This document shows positions 1-5,807 of a stretch of 9,097 bases of DNA, in pieces. Within the stretch, counting starts at the first letter, position 1. The number at the start of each line of letters is the position of its first letter. The DNA is from Rickettsiales bacterium (GTDB lineage: Bacteria; Pseudomonadota; Alphaproteobacteria; Rickettsiales; UBA3002), in NCBI GenBank assembly GCA_021300075.1, contig JAJTIB010000017.1, positions 1 to 9,097 on the forward strand, given 5' to 3'. Both the position numbers and the translations under genes were made by a program. A model generated the notes under the pieces. It was not told the origin of the DNA, made no database searches, and saw only the letters and a list, made by a program, of their open reading frames with translations.

Positions 1-1315
1 GAAACCCGCCCGCCGCCCGCGCATTCACACCTTCATGAGCACGAGCGAGATTCATCTGACCCACCAGTTCAAGCTGTCGCAGGATCAGGCGCTAGAGGTA
101 ATTCGCGACGCGGTGACGCTTGCCCGCAGCTTTACCGATAATGTGGAATGGAGCGCGATGGATGCGACGCGCACCGAGCTTGATTATCTCTGCCGTGCGG
201 TGGAGGCGGCTATCAAAGCGGGGGCGACGACCATCAACTTGCCGGATACGGTGGGCTACGGTACGCCCGAAACGATTGCGAACATGTTCACCCATGTGAT
301 GGGCAAAGTGCCGGGTGCGGAAAACGTGATCTTCAGTTTCCATGGCCAGAATGATCTGGGGCTCGCGACCGCGAATTCCCTCGCCGCAGTGAAGGCTGGG
401 GCGCGGCAGATTGAATGCACCATTAATGGCATTGGCGAGCGCGCGGGCAATACCAGCCTTGAGGAAGTGGTGATGGCACTGAACGTCCGCAAGGATGTTT
501 ACGGCGTCACCTGCGGGGTGAAAACGGAGTATATCATGCGCGCCTCGCGCCTTGTCACGCAAGTGACCGGCCAGAGCGTGCAGGTGAATAAGGCGATTGT
601 GGGGGCGAATGCTTTTGCCCATGAATCCGGCATCCATCAGGACGGAATGCTCAAACACCGCGACACCTATGAAATCATGACGCCCGAATCGGTCGGGGTG
701 GGCAAGACGAACCTCGTCATGGGCAAACATTCCGGCCGCGCGGCGTTCAAGGACAAGCTCGCGGAGCTGGGCTTGCGCGTGGGCGAGAATCAGCTCGAAG
801 ATGCGTTTGTGCGTTTCAAAACGCTCGCTGATAAAAAGAAGGAAATTTTCGACGAGGATATCTTCTCGCTGCTCGATACGGAAGGGGAGGGGGAGCGTTT
901 TGCCTTTGCCTCGCTGCAAATTGAATGCGGAACGGACGGGCCGCAAATGGCGCGCCTCGGCATGGTGATTGACGGTAAGGAACGCACCACGAAGAAAGAG
1001 GGCAATGGCCCGGTGGATGCAATCTTCAAGGCGATTAAATCGCTGGTGCTGGAGGCCGCGGAAGCCGAGCTCAAACTCTATCAGGTGCACGCCATTACCG
1101 GCGGGACGGACGCGCAGGCAGAAGTCACCGTGCGGCTTGCGCGCGCGGGGCGGCTTGTCACCGGCCACGGGGCGGATGTAGATACGCTCGTGGCTTCTGC
1201 CAAAGCCTATATCCATGCGCTCAACAAACTTGACTCTTACGCGCGGCGGATACATCTTACTGATCAGGTTGATACACTCGCACAGAATAACAACAACAAA
1301 AAGGTCGCTCGCTAA
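1..1315 (+). CDS. leuA: 2-isopropylmalate synthase, 5' end off window
   Basis: Catalyses condensation of acetyl-CoA with 2-oxoisovalerate to 2-isopropylmalate, the first committed step of leucine synthesis, in the cytoplasm. The reading frame is open from base 2, and the residues before the first ATG (base 35) read RIHTFMSTS, matching the conserved LeuA segment RIHTF, so this ATG is internal. Roughly 80 N-terminal residues are missing, judged from the usual length of about 510-520. Counting from that ATG, the rest of the catalytic TIM barrel runs to about residue 210, with NGIGERAGN (131-139) and HESGIHQDG (196-204). A linker follows, then the C-terminal LeuA dimer/leucine-feedback domain (about 289-405) and an Asn/Lys-rich tail. 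The metal-site motif, usually HxH, reads HGQND (103-107), with Gln in place of the second His. The stop overlaps the mreB start (TAATG), suggesting co-transcription and coupled translation. Identity is secure; only the N-terminus is unseen. Confidence 0.97.
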   Translation, partial: KPARRPRIHTFMSTSEIHLTHQFKLSQDQALEVIRDAVTLARSFTDNVEWSAMDATRTELDYLCRAVEAAIKAGATTINLPDTVGYGTPETIANMFTHVMGKVPGAENVIFSFHGQNDLGLATANSLAAVKAGARQIECTINGIGERAGNTSLEEVVMALNVRKDVYGVTCGVKTEYIMRASRLVTQVTGQSVQVNKAIVGANAFAHESGIHQDGMLKHRDTYEIMTPESVGVGKTNLVMGKHSGRAAFKDKLAELGLRVGENQLEDAFVRFKTLADKKKEIFDEDIFSLLDTEGEGERFAFASLQIECGTDGPQMARLGMVIDGKERTTKKEGNGPVDAIFKAIKSLVLEAAEAELKLYQVHAITGGTDAQAEVTVRLARAGRLVTGHGADVDTLVASAKAYIHALNKLDSYARRIHLTDQVDTLAQNNNNKKVAR

Positions 1316-2361
1316 TGTTCGGATTTGGAAGACTGCTTGGCCTGATGTCGGAAGACATGGCCATTGACCTCGGCACTGCCAACACCCTTGTTTATGTTAA
1401 GGGGCGTGGCATTGTGCTTAATGAACCCTCCGTCGTCGCCATGCGCCAGGAACGCGGCATGATGGTGCCTTACGCGTTTGGTAATGAAGCCAAGCTCATG
1501 CTCGGCCGCACGCCCGAAAAAATTGAGGCTATCCGTCCGCTCAAAGACGGGGTGATTGCCGATTTCCGCTCGGCCGAAGAAATGATCAAATACTTTATCC
1601 ACCGCGTCCATAACCGCCGCAGCTTTACCGGTCCGCTGATTATCATCTGCGTCCCTTCGGGTTCGACGCCGGTCGAGCGCCGCGCTATTCAGGAAGCCGC
1701 CGAAAATGCCGGCGCGCGCGAAGTATTCCTGATTGAAGAACCGATGGCCGCGGCGGTCGGTGCGGGGCTACCTGTAACTGAGCCGACCGGCTCCATGATT
1801 GTCGATATTGGTGGTGGAACGACCGAAGTGGCGGTGCTTTCGCTGGGCGGGATTGTTTATGCGCGCTCCGCAAGAGTCGGTGGCGACAAGATGGACGAGG
1901 CAATTATCAGCTATATCCGCCGCTATCATAATCTGCTGATTGGCGAGGCCACCGCCGAGCGCATTAAGAAGGAAATCGGCGCGGCCTGCCCACCGCCGGA
2001 TGGGCATGGGCGTCTGGTTGAAATCAAAGGCCGCGACCTGATGAATGGCGTGCCGAAGGAATTGCTTCTGTCGGAGGCGCAGATTGCGGAGGCGCTGGCT
2101 GACCCGGTCAACCAGATTATCGAGGCGGTAAAAGTGGCGCTCGAATCCACCCCGCCGGAACTTTCCAGCGACATTGTCGATAAAGGTATTGTACTCTCCG
2201 GCGGAGGGGCGCTTCTCAAACATCTGGATTTGGTGCTTTCTCAGGCCACCGGCCTACCCGTATTTGTAGCCGAAGACGCACTGTCTTGTGTGGCCAATGG
2301 TACGGGCAAAGTCCTCGAAAACCCTGACATGCTGCGGCATGTCTTGTTTAAGCAGGATTAA
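1315..2361 (+). CDS. mreB: Rod shape-determining protein MreB
   Basis: Bacterial actin homologue that forms membrane-bound filaments and orients the elongasome (MreC, MreD, RodA, PBP2) during side-wall peptidoglycan synthesis. The 348-residue length is typical. The N-terminus is the hydrophobic/amphipathic membrane-binding type (MFGFGRLLGL), followed by phosphate-1 loop DLGTANT (18-24), the EEPMAAA segment (141-147), phosphate-2 loop DIGGGTTE (164-171) and adenosine motif SGGGALL (295-301). The ATG at 1315 is favoured because it gives the canonical MreB start; an AAGG lies 10 bases upstream inside leuA, and the one-base overlap with the leuA stop suggests translational coupling. No separate promoter was evident. 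Unusually, mreC does not follow; the next genes converge on it from the opposite strand, and its natural partners mreC/mreD lie about 6 kb away in inverted orientation. Sequence looks intact and functional. Confidence 0.98.
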   Translation: MFGFGRLLGLMSEDMAIDLGTANTLVYVKGRGIVLNEPSVVAMRQERGMMVPYAFGNEAKLMLGRTPEKIEAIRPLKDGVIADFRSAEEMIKYFIHRVHNRRSFTGPLIIICVPSGSTPVERRAIQEAAENAGAREVFLIEEPMAAAVGAGLPVTEPTGSMIVDIGGGTTEVAVLSLGGIVYARSARVGGDKMDEAIISYIRRYHNLLIGEATAERIKKEIGAACPPPDGHGRLVEIKGRDLMNGVPKELLLSEAQIAEALADPVNQIIEAVKVALESTPPELSSDIVDKGIVLSGGGALLKHLDLVLSQATGLPVFVAEDALSCVANGTGKVLENPDMLRHVLFKQD

Positions 2362-2550
2362 GCTAACAGCCTTTGGCGAAGGGGTGGCTAACCCATCCAT
2401 CTTATCCAAAAGAACGGGGGGCGCATAACTCCCTACTTCTCCCATCTTGGCTTCGTTGTTGTGTCCCCTTGCGCCGTCAACCCAAAGCCTTGTTTCCGTC
2501 GCTCAAACCCCGTGGCGAAAGGGGTAGGGGGAGGGTGGTTCTTTTAAGGC
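2362..2550. other. Gene-free stretch just downstream of mreB
   Basis: No credible gene: frames crossing it lack ribosome sites and protein-like composition. It contains a loose direct repeat, TGGCGAAGGGGT (2374-2385) and TGGCGAAAGGGGT (2513-2525). The second copy also forms a 5-bp hairpin ACCCC/GGGGT (2507-2511 with 2521-2525) and runs into a G-rich tract (GGGGTAGGGGGAGGG). Such G-rich, hairpin-forming intergenic DNA resembles short dispersed intergenic repeats of proteobacteria, but I cannot assign it to a named family. Confidence 0.4.
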
Positions 2551-2596
2551 TTTTGATACTCACTTGAGCAATTTATTGCACAAGTGAGTATCAAAA
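2551..2596. repeat. 46-base near-perfect palindrome
   Basis: The arms TTTTGATACTCACTTG (2551-2566) and CAAGTGAGTATCAAAA (2581-2596) are perfect 16-base inverted complements. The 14-base spacer continues the stem after one A/A mismatch with GCAA/TTGC (2568-2571, 2576-2579) around a TTTA loop. It lies between the convergent mreB and tadG-like genes. There is no T-tract directly after the stem, so it is not a textbook terminator by itself, although either RNA strand would form a long hairpin. It could be a transcription-end or RNA-stability hairpin, a protein-binding dyad, a small palindromic mobile repeat or a rearrangement scar. The inverted repeat is directly visible; its role is unknown. Confidence 0.9.
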
Positions 2597-2620
2597 CCGT
2601 CCGCCGAAAGCGGCGGTTTT
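2593..2620 (+). terminator. Rho-independent terminator, likely bidirectional
   Basis: AAAACCG (2593-2599) pairs with CGGTTTT (2614-2620) and, after one bulged T, CCGC (2601-2604) pairs with GCGG (2610-2613), closing a CGAAA loop: an 11-bp GC-rich stem flanked by A4 and T4. An alternative fold is CCGCCG/CGGCGG around AAAG followed by TTTT. The symmetry lets it act on mreB transcripts (+) and on read-through from the tadG-like gene (-), as expected between convergent genes. Its first four bases are shared with the end of the 46-base palindrome, so the two hairpins may compete. The T-tract is short, so efficiency is uncertain. Confidence 0.65.
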
Positions 2621-2641
2621 GCGCCGCGTAGCGAGCGAGAC

Positions 2642-2671
2642 GCATAAATAATGATATGTAATTATTTATGC
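2642..2671. repeat. AT-rich inverted repeat, 11-base arms
   Basis: GCATAAATAAT (2642-2652) and ATTATTTATGC (2661-2671) are perfect inverted complements separated by eight bases (GATATGTA). It lies on the tadG-like gene's side of the intergenic region, 76 bases past that gene's stop. It could be part of a transcription-end structure or a protein-binding dyad; AT-rich palindromes are not typical terminators. The structure is directly seen and the function is unknown. Confidence 0.8.
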
Positions 2672-2693
2672 AACTGTCTATAAAGCACCAGAT

Positions 2694-2710
2694 CCCGCAA
2701 TAAAAGCGGG
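2694..2710 (-). other. Short GC hairpin after the tadG-like gene
   Basis: CCCGC (2694-2698) and GCGGG (2706-2710) form a 5-bp stem with a seven-base loop, about 36 bases beyond the stop codon of the tadG-like gene on the minus strand. There is no T-tract behind it on either strand, so it is at best a weak terminator or an RNA 3'-end protecting hairpin. Confidence 0.35.
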
Positions 2711-2746
2711 CGATGGTTGAAACAGGTTTCGGTTCTTTTATCTAAC

Positions 2747-4045
2747 TCACGGGCACATCGGCACAACCGCGCCCATGTAATGAATCCAATCCGACCCATC
2801 GTCTTTGCATCTCGCACTTTGCGCGACGGTGTTGAAGCCGCACGTGCATAAAGGTAAGAATACCCAAGTCCCCGGCGTACATGGTACAGTTCCTATTGCC
2901 GCAGCGTAAGCATCAGCTTCAGGACATTCTAATCCCACGCAGGCTTCGGTGTTGCAGCTTTGTACTTCCGGGCCGCTGCAGGGGACACCGCCATTGATTG
3001 GGGCGGGATTGGTGCAGGTACGGGTCTGAATACCGCCACCACAAGTGCGTGAACAGGCGCTCCAATCCGTCCAGCCACCATTTTGCGGACTTGGAGGGGA
3101 GCTGCAGTTAGTATTGCAGAATACCTGGCCTGCCGGCGGCTTCATAAACGGCGGCGGATCGTCGAAATCAATGCAATTGGCGGTATCGTTCGGGGCGATG
3201 CAATTTCCGTTAGTATCAAACGTATTGCAGTTCAGTATGATATCGTACACTACGCAATAGGGCGGCGGATCTTCCCAACTCCAGTCACAGCCACTATCAT
3301 CAACGGTGAAGGTGCCATCCAGATTGTAATAAATACCGCAGTAAGGGCTTGAATTCTGACCTGGATAAGCGGGTTGGGTTGGATTCAAGTAATAGCAGGA
3401 AGAAATATCGCGCACTACCTGGCAGGGCCAGCACTCCTCATAGAGAAAGATCGGTGGCAGGCAAATTAATTGGCCATTGCGTGGCGCCTGATAGGAAGTG
3501 CGCGGCAGAGTTGCTGATTGAATGTTGAATCCCAACCCCCCCAGCACATTGCCCAGTATCGGTTCGTAGTCATAGCTGAGTTCGACAATGATGGTATTCT
3601 GTCCATCGTCCAGCGCTGATAGATTACTCGCAACCGCGCCGGTAAACGTTACCACCTTGTCGCGGTCGGTTTTCGTGCCGCCAGCGCTGGTCCATTTCTG
3701 GTAAAAAACACCATTCTCTTTACGAATCGAACGAATGGTAATCGACTGCCGGGCGGGATCATCATAGGGACGCATCAGATTATCGAATAAATCGGCAATC
3801 TCATTGATCTGAAACTGATTAATGCCGTCCACCACCCCCGTCTGGGCGGGGATGGATTGTGCCACCACGTTACCGATTGCATAAGCCGCCTTATCCACCT
3901 TCTGCACAATCAGGATGTAGCGCACCAGCTCAACGCTGCCCAGCACTAGCAGGGCTAATAGCGGCAGCACCAATGTCGTTTCAATCAATGCTGCACCCAT
4001 CTGGCTTTGCCGCCAGTATTGGAAAATGTTACGCATCATCCGCAT
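2747..4045 (-). CDS. TadE/TadG-like pilus protein with TSP1 repeat
   Basis: A 432-residue protein with no counterpart I recognise as a whole. Residues 17-48 are a TadE-like pseudopilin segment: Gly17 followed by AALIE, with Glu at +5 as in Flp/Tad prepilin-peptidase substrates, then a hydrophobic helix to about residue 48. Residues 50-190 have no cysteine and resemble the extracytoplasmic part of TadE/TadG proteins. Residues 191-432 hold all 24 cysteines. Within them, 234-299 look like a tandem duplication ending each time in DPPP, 324-369 form a thrombospondin type-1 repeat, and 374-431 are a Cys-rich tail. Inferred role: an envelope-anchored or pilus-associated adhesin stabilised by disulfides outside the cytoplasm. 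The start lies two bases after the TadE-like stop, with GAGG 10 bases upstream, so translation is probably coupled. It is the last gene of the minus-strand run. The family assignment is good; function is inferred. Confidence 0.85.
   Translation of the reverse strand: MRMMRNIFQYWRQSQMGAALIETTLVLPLLALLVLGSVELVRYILIVQKVDKAAYAIGNVVAQSIPAQTGVVDGINQFQINEIADLFDNLMRPYDDPARQSITIRSIRKENGVFYQKWTSAGGTKTDRDKVVTFTGAVASNLSALDDGQNTIIVELSYDYEPILGNVLGGLGFNIQSATLPRTSYQAPRNGQLICLPPIFLYEECWPCQVVRDISSCYYLNPTQPAYPGQNSSPYCGIYYNLDGTFTVDDSGCDWSWEDPPPYCVVYDIILNCNTFDTNGNCIAPNDTANCIDFDDPPPFMKPPAGQVFCNTNCSSPPSPQNGGWTDWSACSRTCGGGIQTRTCTNPAPINGGVPCSGPEVQSCNTEACVGLECPEADAYAAAIGTVPCTPGTWVFLPLCTCGFNTVAQSARCKDDGSDWIHYMGAVVPMCP
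2939..3076 (-). other. Thrombospondin type-1 (TSP1) domain
   Basis: Residues 324-369 of the tadG-like product. The order is GWTDWSACSRTCGGG, then R-T-C, then three further cysteines ending in NTEAC. The two tryptophans (325, 328) and Arg342 fit the Trp/Arg stacking core. The six cysteines (331, 335, 344, 356, 364, 369) have the spacing of the TSP1 fold. The CxxTCxxG sequence is the one O-fucosylated in animals and apicomplexans, and WxxW is the C-mannosylation motif there; neither modification is implied in a bacterium. In eukaryotes these domains bind glycans and proteins at cell surfaces. Confidence 0.9.
3149..3346 (-). repeat. Degenerate tandem repeat inside the tadG-like gene
   Basis: At protein level, residues 234-261 (28 residues) and 262-299 (38 residues) share the frame PYC-[GV]-[IV]-Y, an Asn, an Asp/Gly-rich segment, a late Cys, and an ending [ED]-D-P-P-P. 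The second unit is longer and gains three cysteines. This suggests an old duplication in the Cys-rich stalk just before the TSP1 domain. The match is weak outside the ends and could be convergent low-complexity sequence. Confidence 0.45.
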
Positions 4046-4047
4046 TG

Positions 4048-4602
4048 TTAAAATGCCTCATTCTTGACAATCGCCGAGGAGGTCAACATCAGCACCCCGC
4101 GTTGTCCAAAAAACTGCTTCATCAGTGGGATTTGCAATGACCATGGATAAAATACCCTTACCTCGATAATATCACCGGGATTGCCCAGACTTACGGCTGG
4201 CACGCTGGCGTCGTAAACGCCGTTGCCATTGACATCTTCAAACAGCAGCGGCGGATCGCATGGACCGCCAATCACTGGCGGCGACTTCATACATATATCC
4301 GGTGTTGCCGTAACGCCCCCGGCCGCCACAGTATTGGCGGAAATAATCAATTGATTCTCATTGAGGGCACTGGCCAGCTTGTTACGAATAGTTTGCTTGA
4401 TATATTGTACTCGGTCGCCGCTGATGGCTTTGCCGATACTTGCTTTCCGCGCCGCACTCGCCGTAGCGCTTTCAATTGCCACCTGCGTAAAGCCGATCCG
4501 GCCAAATTCAATAAGGCCCATAAGCAGCAAAAAAACCACCGGCGCCACCACCGCAAATTCGATAATGGTCGCTCCGGATTGCTGCTGGAAGAATTGTTTC
4601 AT
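4048..4602 (-). CDS. TadE-like pseudopilin (minor pilin)
   Basis: A 184-residue TadE-like protein with a short leader MKQFFQQQSG. Gly10 is followed by ATIIEF, so Glu15 is at +5 and Phe16 at +6, matching the prepilin-peptidase site of Flp/Tad pseudopilins. A hydrophobic helix follows (about 15-35) and then an extracytoplasmic domain ending in the GDIIEVRVFYPW block seen in TadE-like proteins. Residues 123-131, DVNGNGVYD, resemble a calcium-binding loop. Two cysteines (104, 115) could pair. The ATG at 4602 is chosen because it gives the usual short leader; an in-frame TTG at 4620 would add six residues, and neither has a clear ribosome site. It lies 65 bases after rodA across an AT-rich spacer and two bases before the tadG-like gene. 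Inferred role: minor component or assembly partner for a Tad-type surface fibre, though no other tad genes are in the window. Confidence 0.85.
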   Translation of the reverse strand: MKQFFQQQSGATIIEFAVVAPVVFLLLMGLIEFGRIGFTQVAIESATASAARKASIGKAISGDRVQYIKQTIRNKLASALNENQLIISANTVAAGGVTATPDICMKSPPVIGGPCDPPLLFEDVNGNGVYDASVPAVSLGNPGDIIEVRVFYPWSLQIPLMKQFFGQRGVLMLTSSAIVKNEAF

Positions 4603-4667
4603 GGACTTTGATTGTAGCAAAAATTAACGTTAAATGCTTTAGATTTCTTGCTTAAATAGGAATTGTT
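4603..4667 (-). other. AT-rich spacer between rodA and the pseudopilin genes
   Basis: This is a markedly AT-rich 65-base gap in an otherwise tightly packed operon. It contains a perfect 10-base palindrome TTAACGTTAA (4624-4633) and, on the coding strand, TACAAT just nine bases before the ATG. No convincing -35 element is spaced to it, and a promoter there would give an almost leaderless transcript. It may mark a separately controlled or later-joined pair of genes, but no promoter is called. Confidence 0.3.
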
Positions 4668-5807
4668 CTACAGCTCAAACCCTGAATTCTTTGGGATTTT
4701 GGCATCGCGGTTGAGATAAACATGCATCAAGAGACCGCAGGCTGCAAGCGTGGTCATGAGAAATGACCCGCCATAGGATAAAAACGGTAGCGGCACGCCC
4801 ACGACCGGAATCATGCCCATCACCATCGCTATATTGATAAAAATATGGGCGAACAGTAAAGCGGTAACCCCGGCGGCAATCAATCGCCCATAGGCGTGGC
4901 GGCAATTACGCATGAGCAGTAATGCAAAGCCCAAAAGTATCGCATAAAGCAGCAGCAGGGATAGGGAACCAATAAAGCCTAGTTCCTCAGCCAGCATGGT
5001 GAAAATAAAGTCGGTTTGTTTTTCGGGCAGAAAATCAAGTTGACCTTGTGAGCCTTTCAGTAAGCCCTTGCCGAAAAATCCGCCCGAGCCAATCGCAATC
5101 TGTGACTGAATAATGTTATAGCCCGCTCCTAGTGGATCGCTGGCCGGGTCTAGAAACGTCATCACCCGGCGCTTCTGGTAATCATGCAACATACTGTAGC
5201 CTAAAGGTAGTGCGGCGAGCGCTGCAAGTATTACGACTGCGAAATAATGCCAGCGGATGCCTGCGGCAAAACACATCACGAAGGCGATAAACAGCAGAAT
5301 TGTCGCCGTACCTAAATTGGGCTGCAGGAGAATCAGCACTGCTGGCACGGCCACCAGTAGCGCGGGTGCGACCAGCAGGAATAGATGGCGCGAACCTTCC
5401 AGTGTCGCATTATGGAAGTAGCGGGCAATTGCCAGAATCATCGCGATTTTCATCAGCTCTGATGGTTGCAGATTGAAAAGCCCAAGACTGACCCAGCGCT
5501 GTGCGCCCATGCCAATTACCCCAATCAGCTCAACAACGATAAGCAGCATCAGGCCAATGCCATAAGCAAAATAGGACAGGCGAAAAAGCCGTTGATAGGA
5601 CATCAAAGCCAGTAGAAAAAACACCATGAGCCCAAGCATCGCGCGGATGGCCTGAGGAATCGCAAAGACACGGGAATCGCCGCCGGCGGCCGAATACTGC
5701 ATCACCAGACCAAACAGCAGCAATAGCCCCATTACCAGCAGCATGAGGGCACTCATCTCCCGCGCCCTGCGGAGCGAACGGCGCAATTTCTGCATGGAGA
5801 ATATCAT
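4668..5807 (-). CDS. rodA: Peptidoglycan glycosyltransferase RodA (SEDS family)
   Basis: A polytopic inner-membrane glycosyltransferase of the SEDS family that polymerises lipid II into glycan strands during cell elongation, paired with PBP2. The 379 residues fit the family and are mostly hydrophobic helices, with NLQPSELMK (112-120), LQPNLGTA (161-168), the loop LDFLPEKQTDFIF (257-269) and PVVGVPLPFLSYGGS (334-348). Asp258 in the DFLPE loop corresponds to the essential Asp262 of E. coli RodA. The start overlaps the mrdA stop by four bases (ATGA) and has GGAG eight bases upstream, so translation is coupled and the PBP2:RodA ratio can be kept close to equal. A second in-frame ATG four codons later (5795) is possible. 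RodA rather than FtsW is supported by the PBP2/mreCD neighbours. No anomalies seen. Confidence 0.97.
   Translation of the reverse strand: MIFSMQKLRRSLRRAREMSALMLLVMGLLLLFGLVMQYSAAGGDSRVFAIPQAIRAMLGLMVFFLLALMSYQRLFRLSYFAYGIGLMLLIVVELIGVIGMGAQRWVSLGLFNLQPSELMKIAMILAIARYFHNATLEGSRHLFLLVAPALLVAVPAVLILLQPNLGTATILLFIAFVMCFAAGIRWHYFAVVILAALAALPLGYSMLHDYQKRRVMTFLDPASDPLGAGYNIIQSQIAIGSGGFFGKGLLKGSQGQLDFLPEKQTDFIFTMLAEELGFIGSLSLLLLYAILLGFALLLMRNCRHAYGRLIAAGVTALLFAHIFINIAMVMGMIPVVGVPLPFLSYGGSFLMTTLAACGLLMHVYLNRDAKIPKNSGFEL

Noticed and set aside
35..37. ATG at 35 as the leuA start
   Set aside because: The frame is open upstream and encodes conserved LeuA residues (RIHTF) before this Met, so the gene is truncated by the window.
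92..1255. Long open frame (387 codons) on the minus strand opposite leuA
   Set aside because: Shadow of a strongly conserved gene; the protein is Arg/His-rich with no recognisable domain and no ribosome site.
2254..2445. 63-codon minus-strand frame across the mreB 3' end
   Set aside because: Overlaps conserved mreB sequence antisense and has no protein-like features.
2373..2567. 64-codon frame on the + strand after mreB
   Set aside because: TTG start without ribosome site, low-complexity product, and it runs into the 46-base palindrome; read as intergenic.
2551..2671. CRISPR array or IS terminal repeats
   Set aside because: The inverted repeats differ from each other, there are no regularly spaced direct repeats, and no transposase lies between them.
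4555..4575. Frameshift or pseudogene in the pseudopilin genes
   Set aside because: Both have intact leaders, the Gly/Glu+5 processing motif and in-frame stops with a two-base junction; nothing suggests decay.
4609..4614. TACAAT on the minus strand as a -10 promoter box for the TadE-like gene
   Set aside because: No -35 element at suitable spacing, and it lies only nine bases before the chosen ATG.
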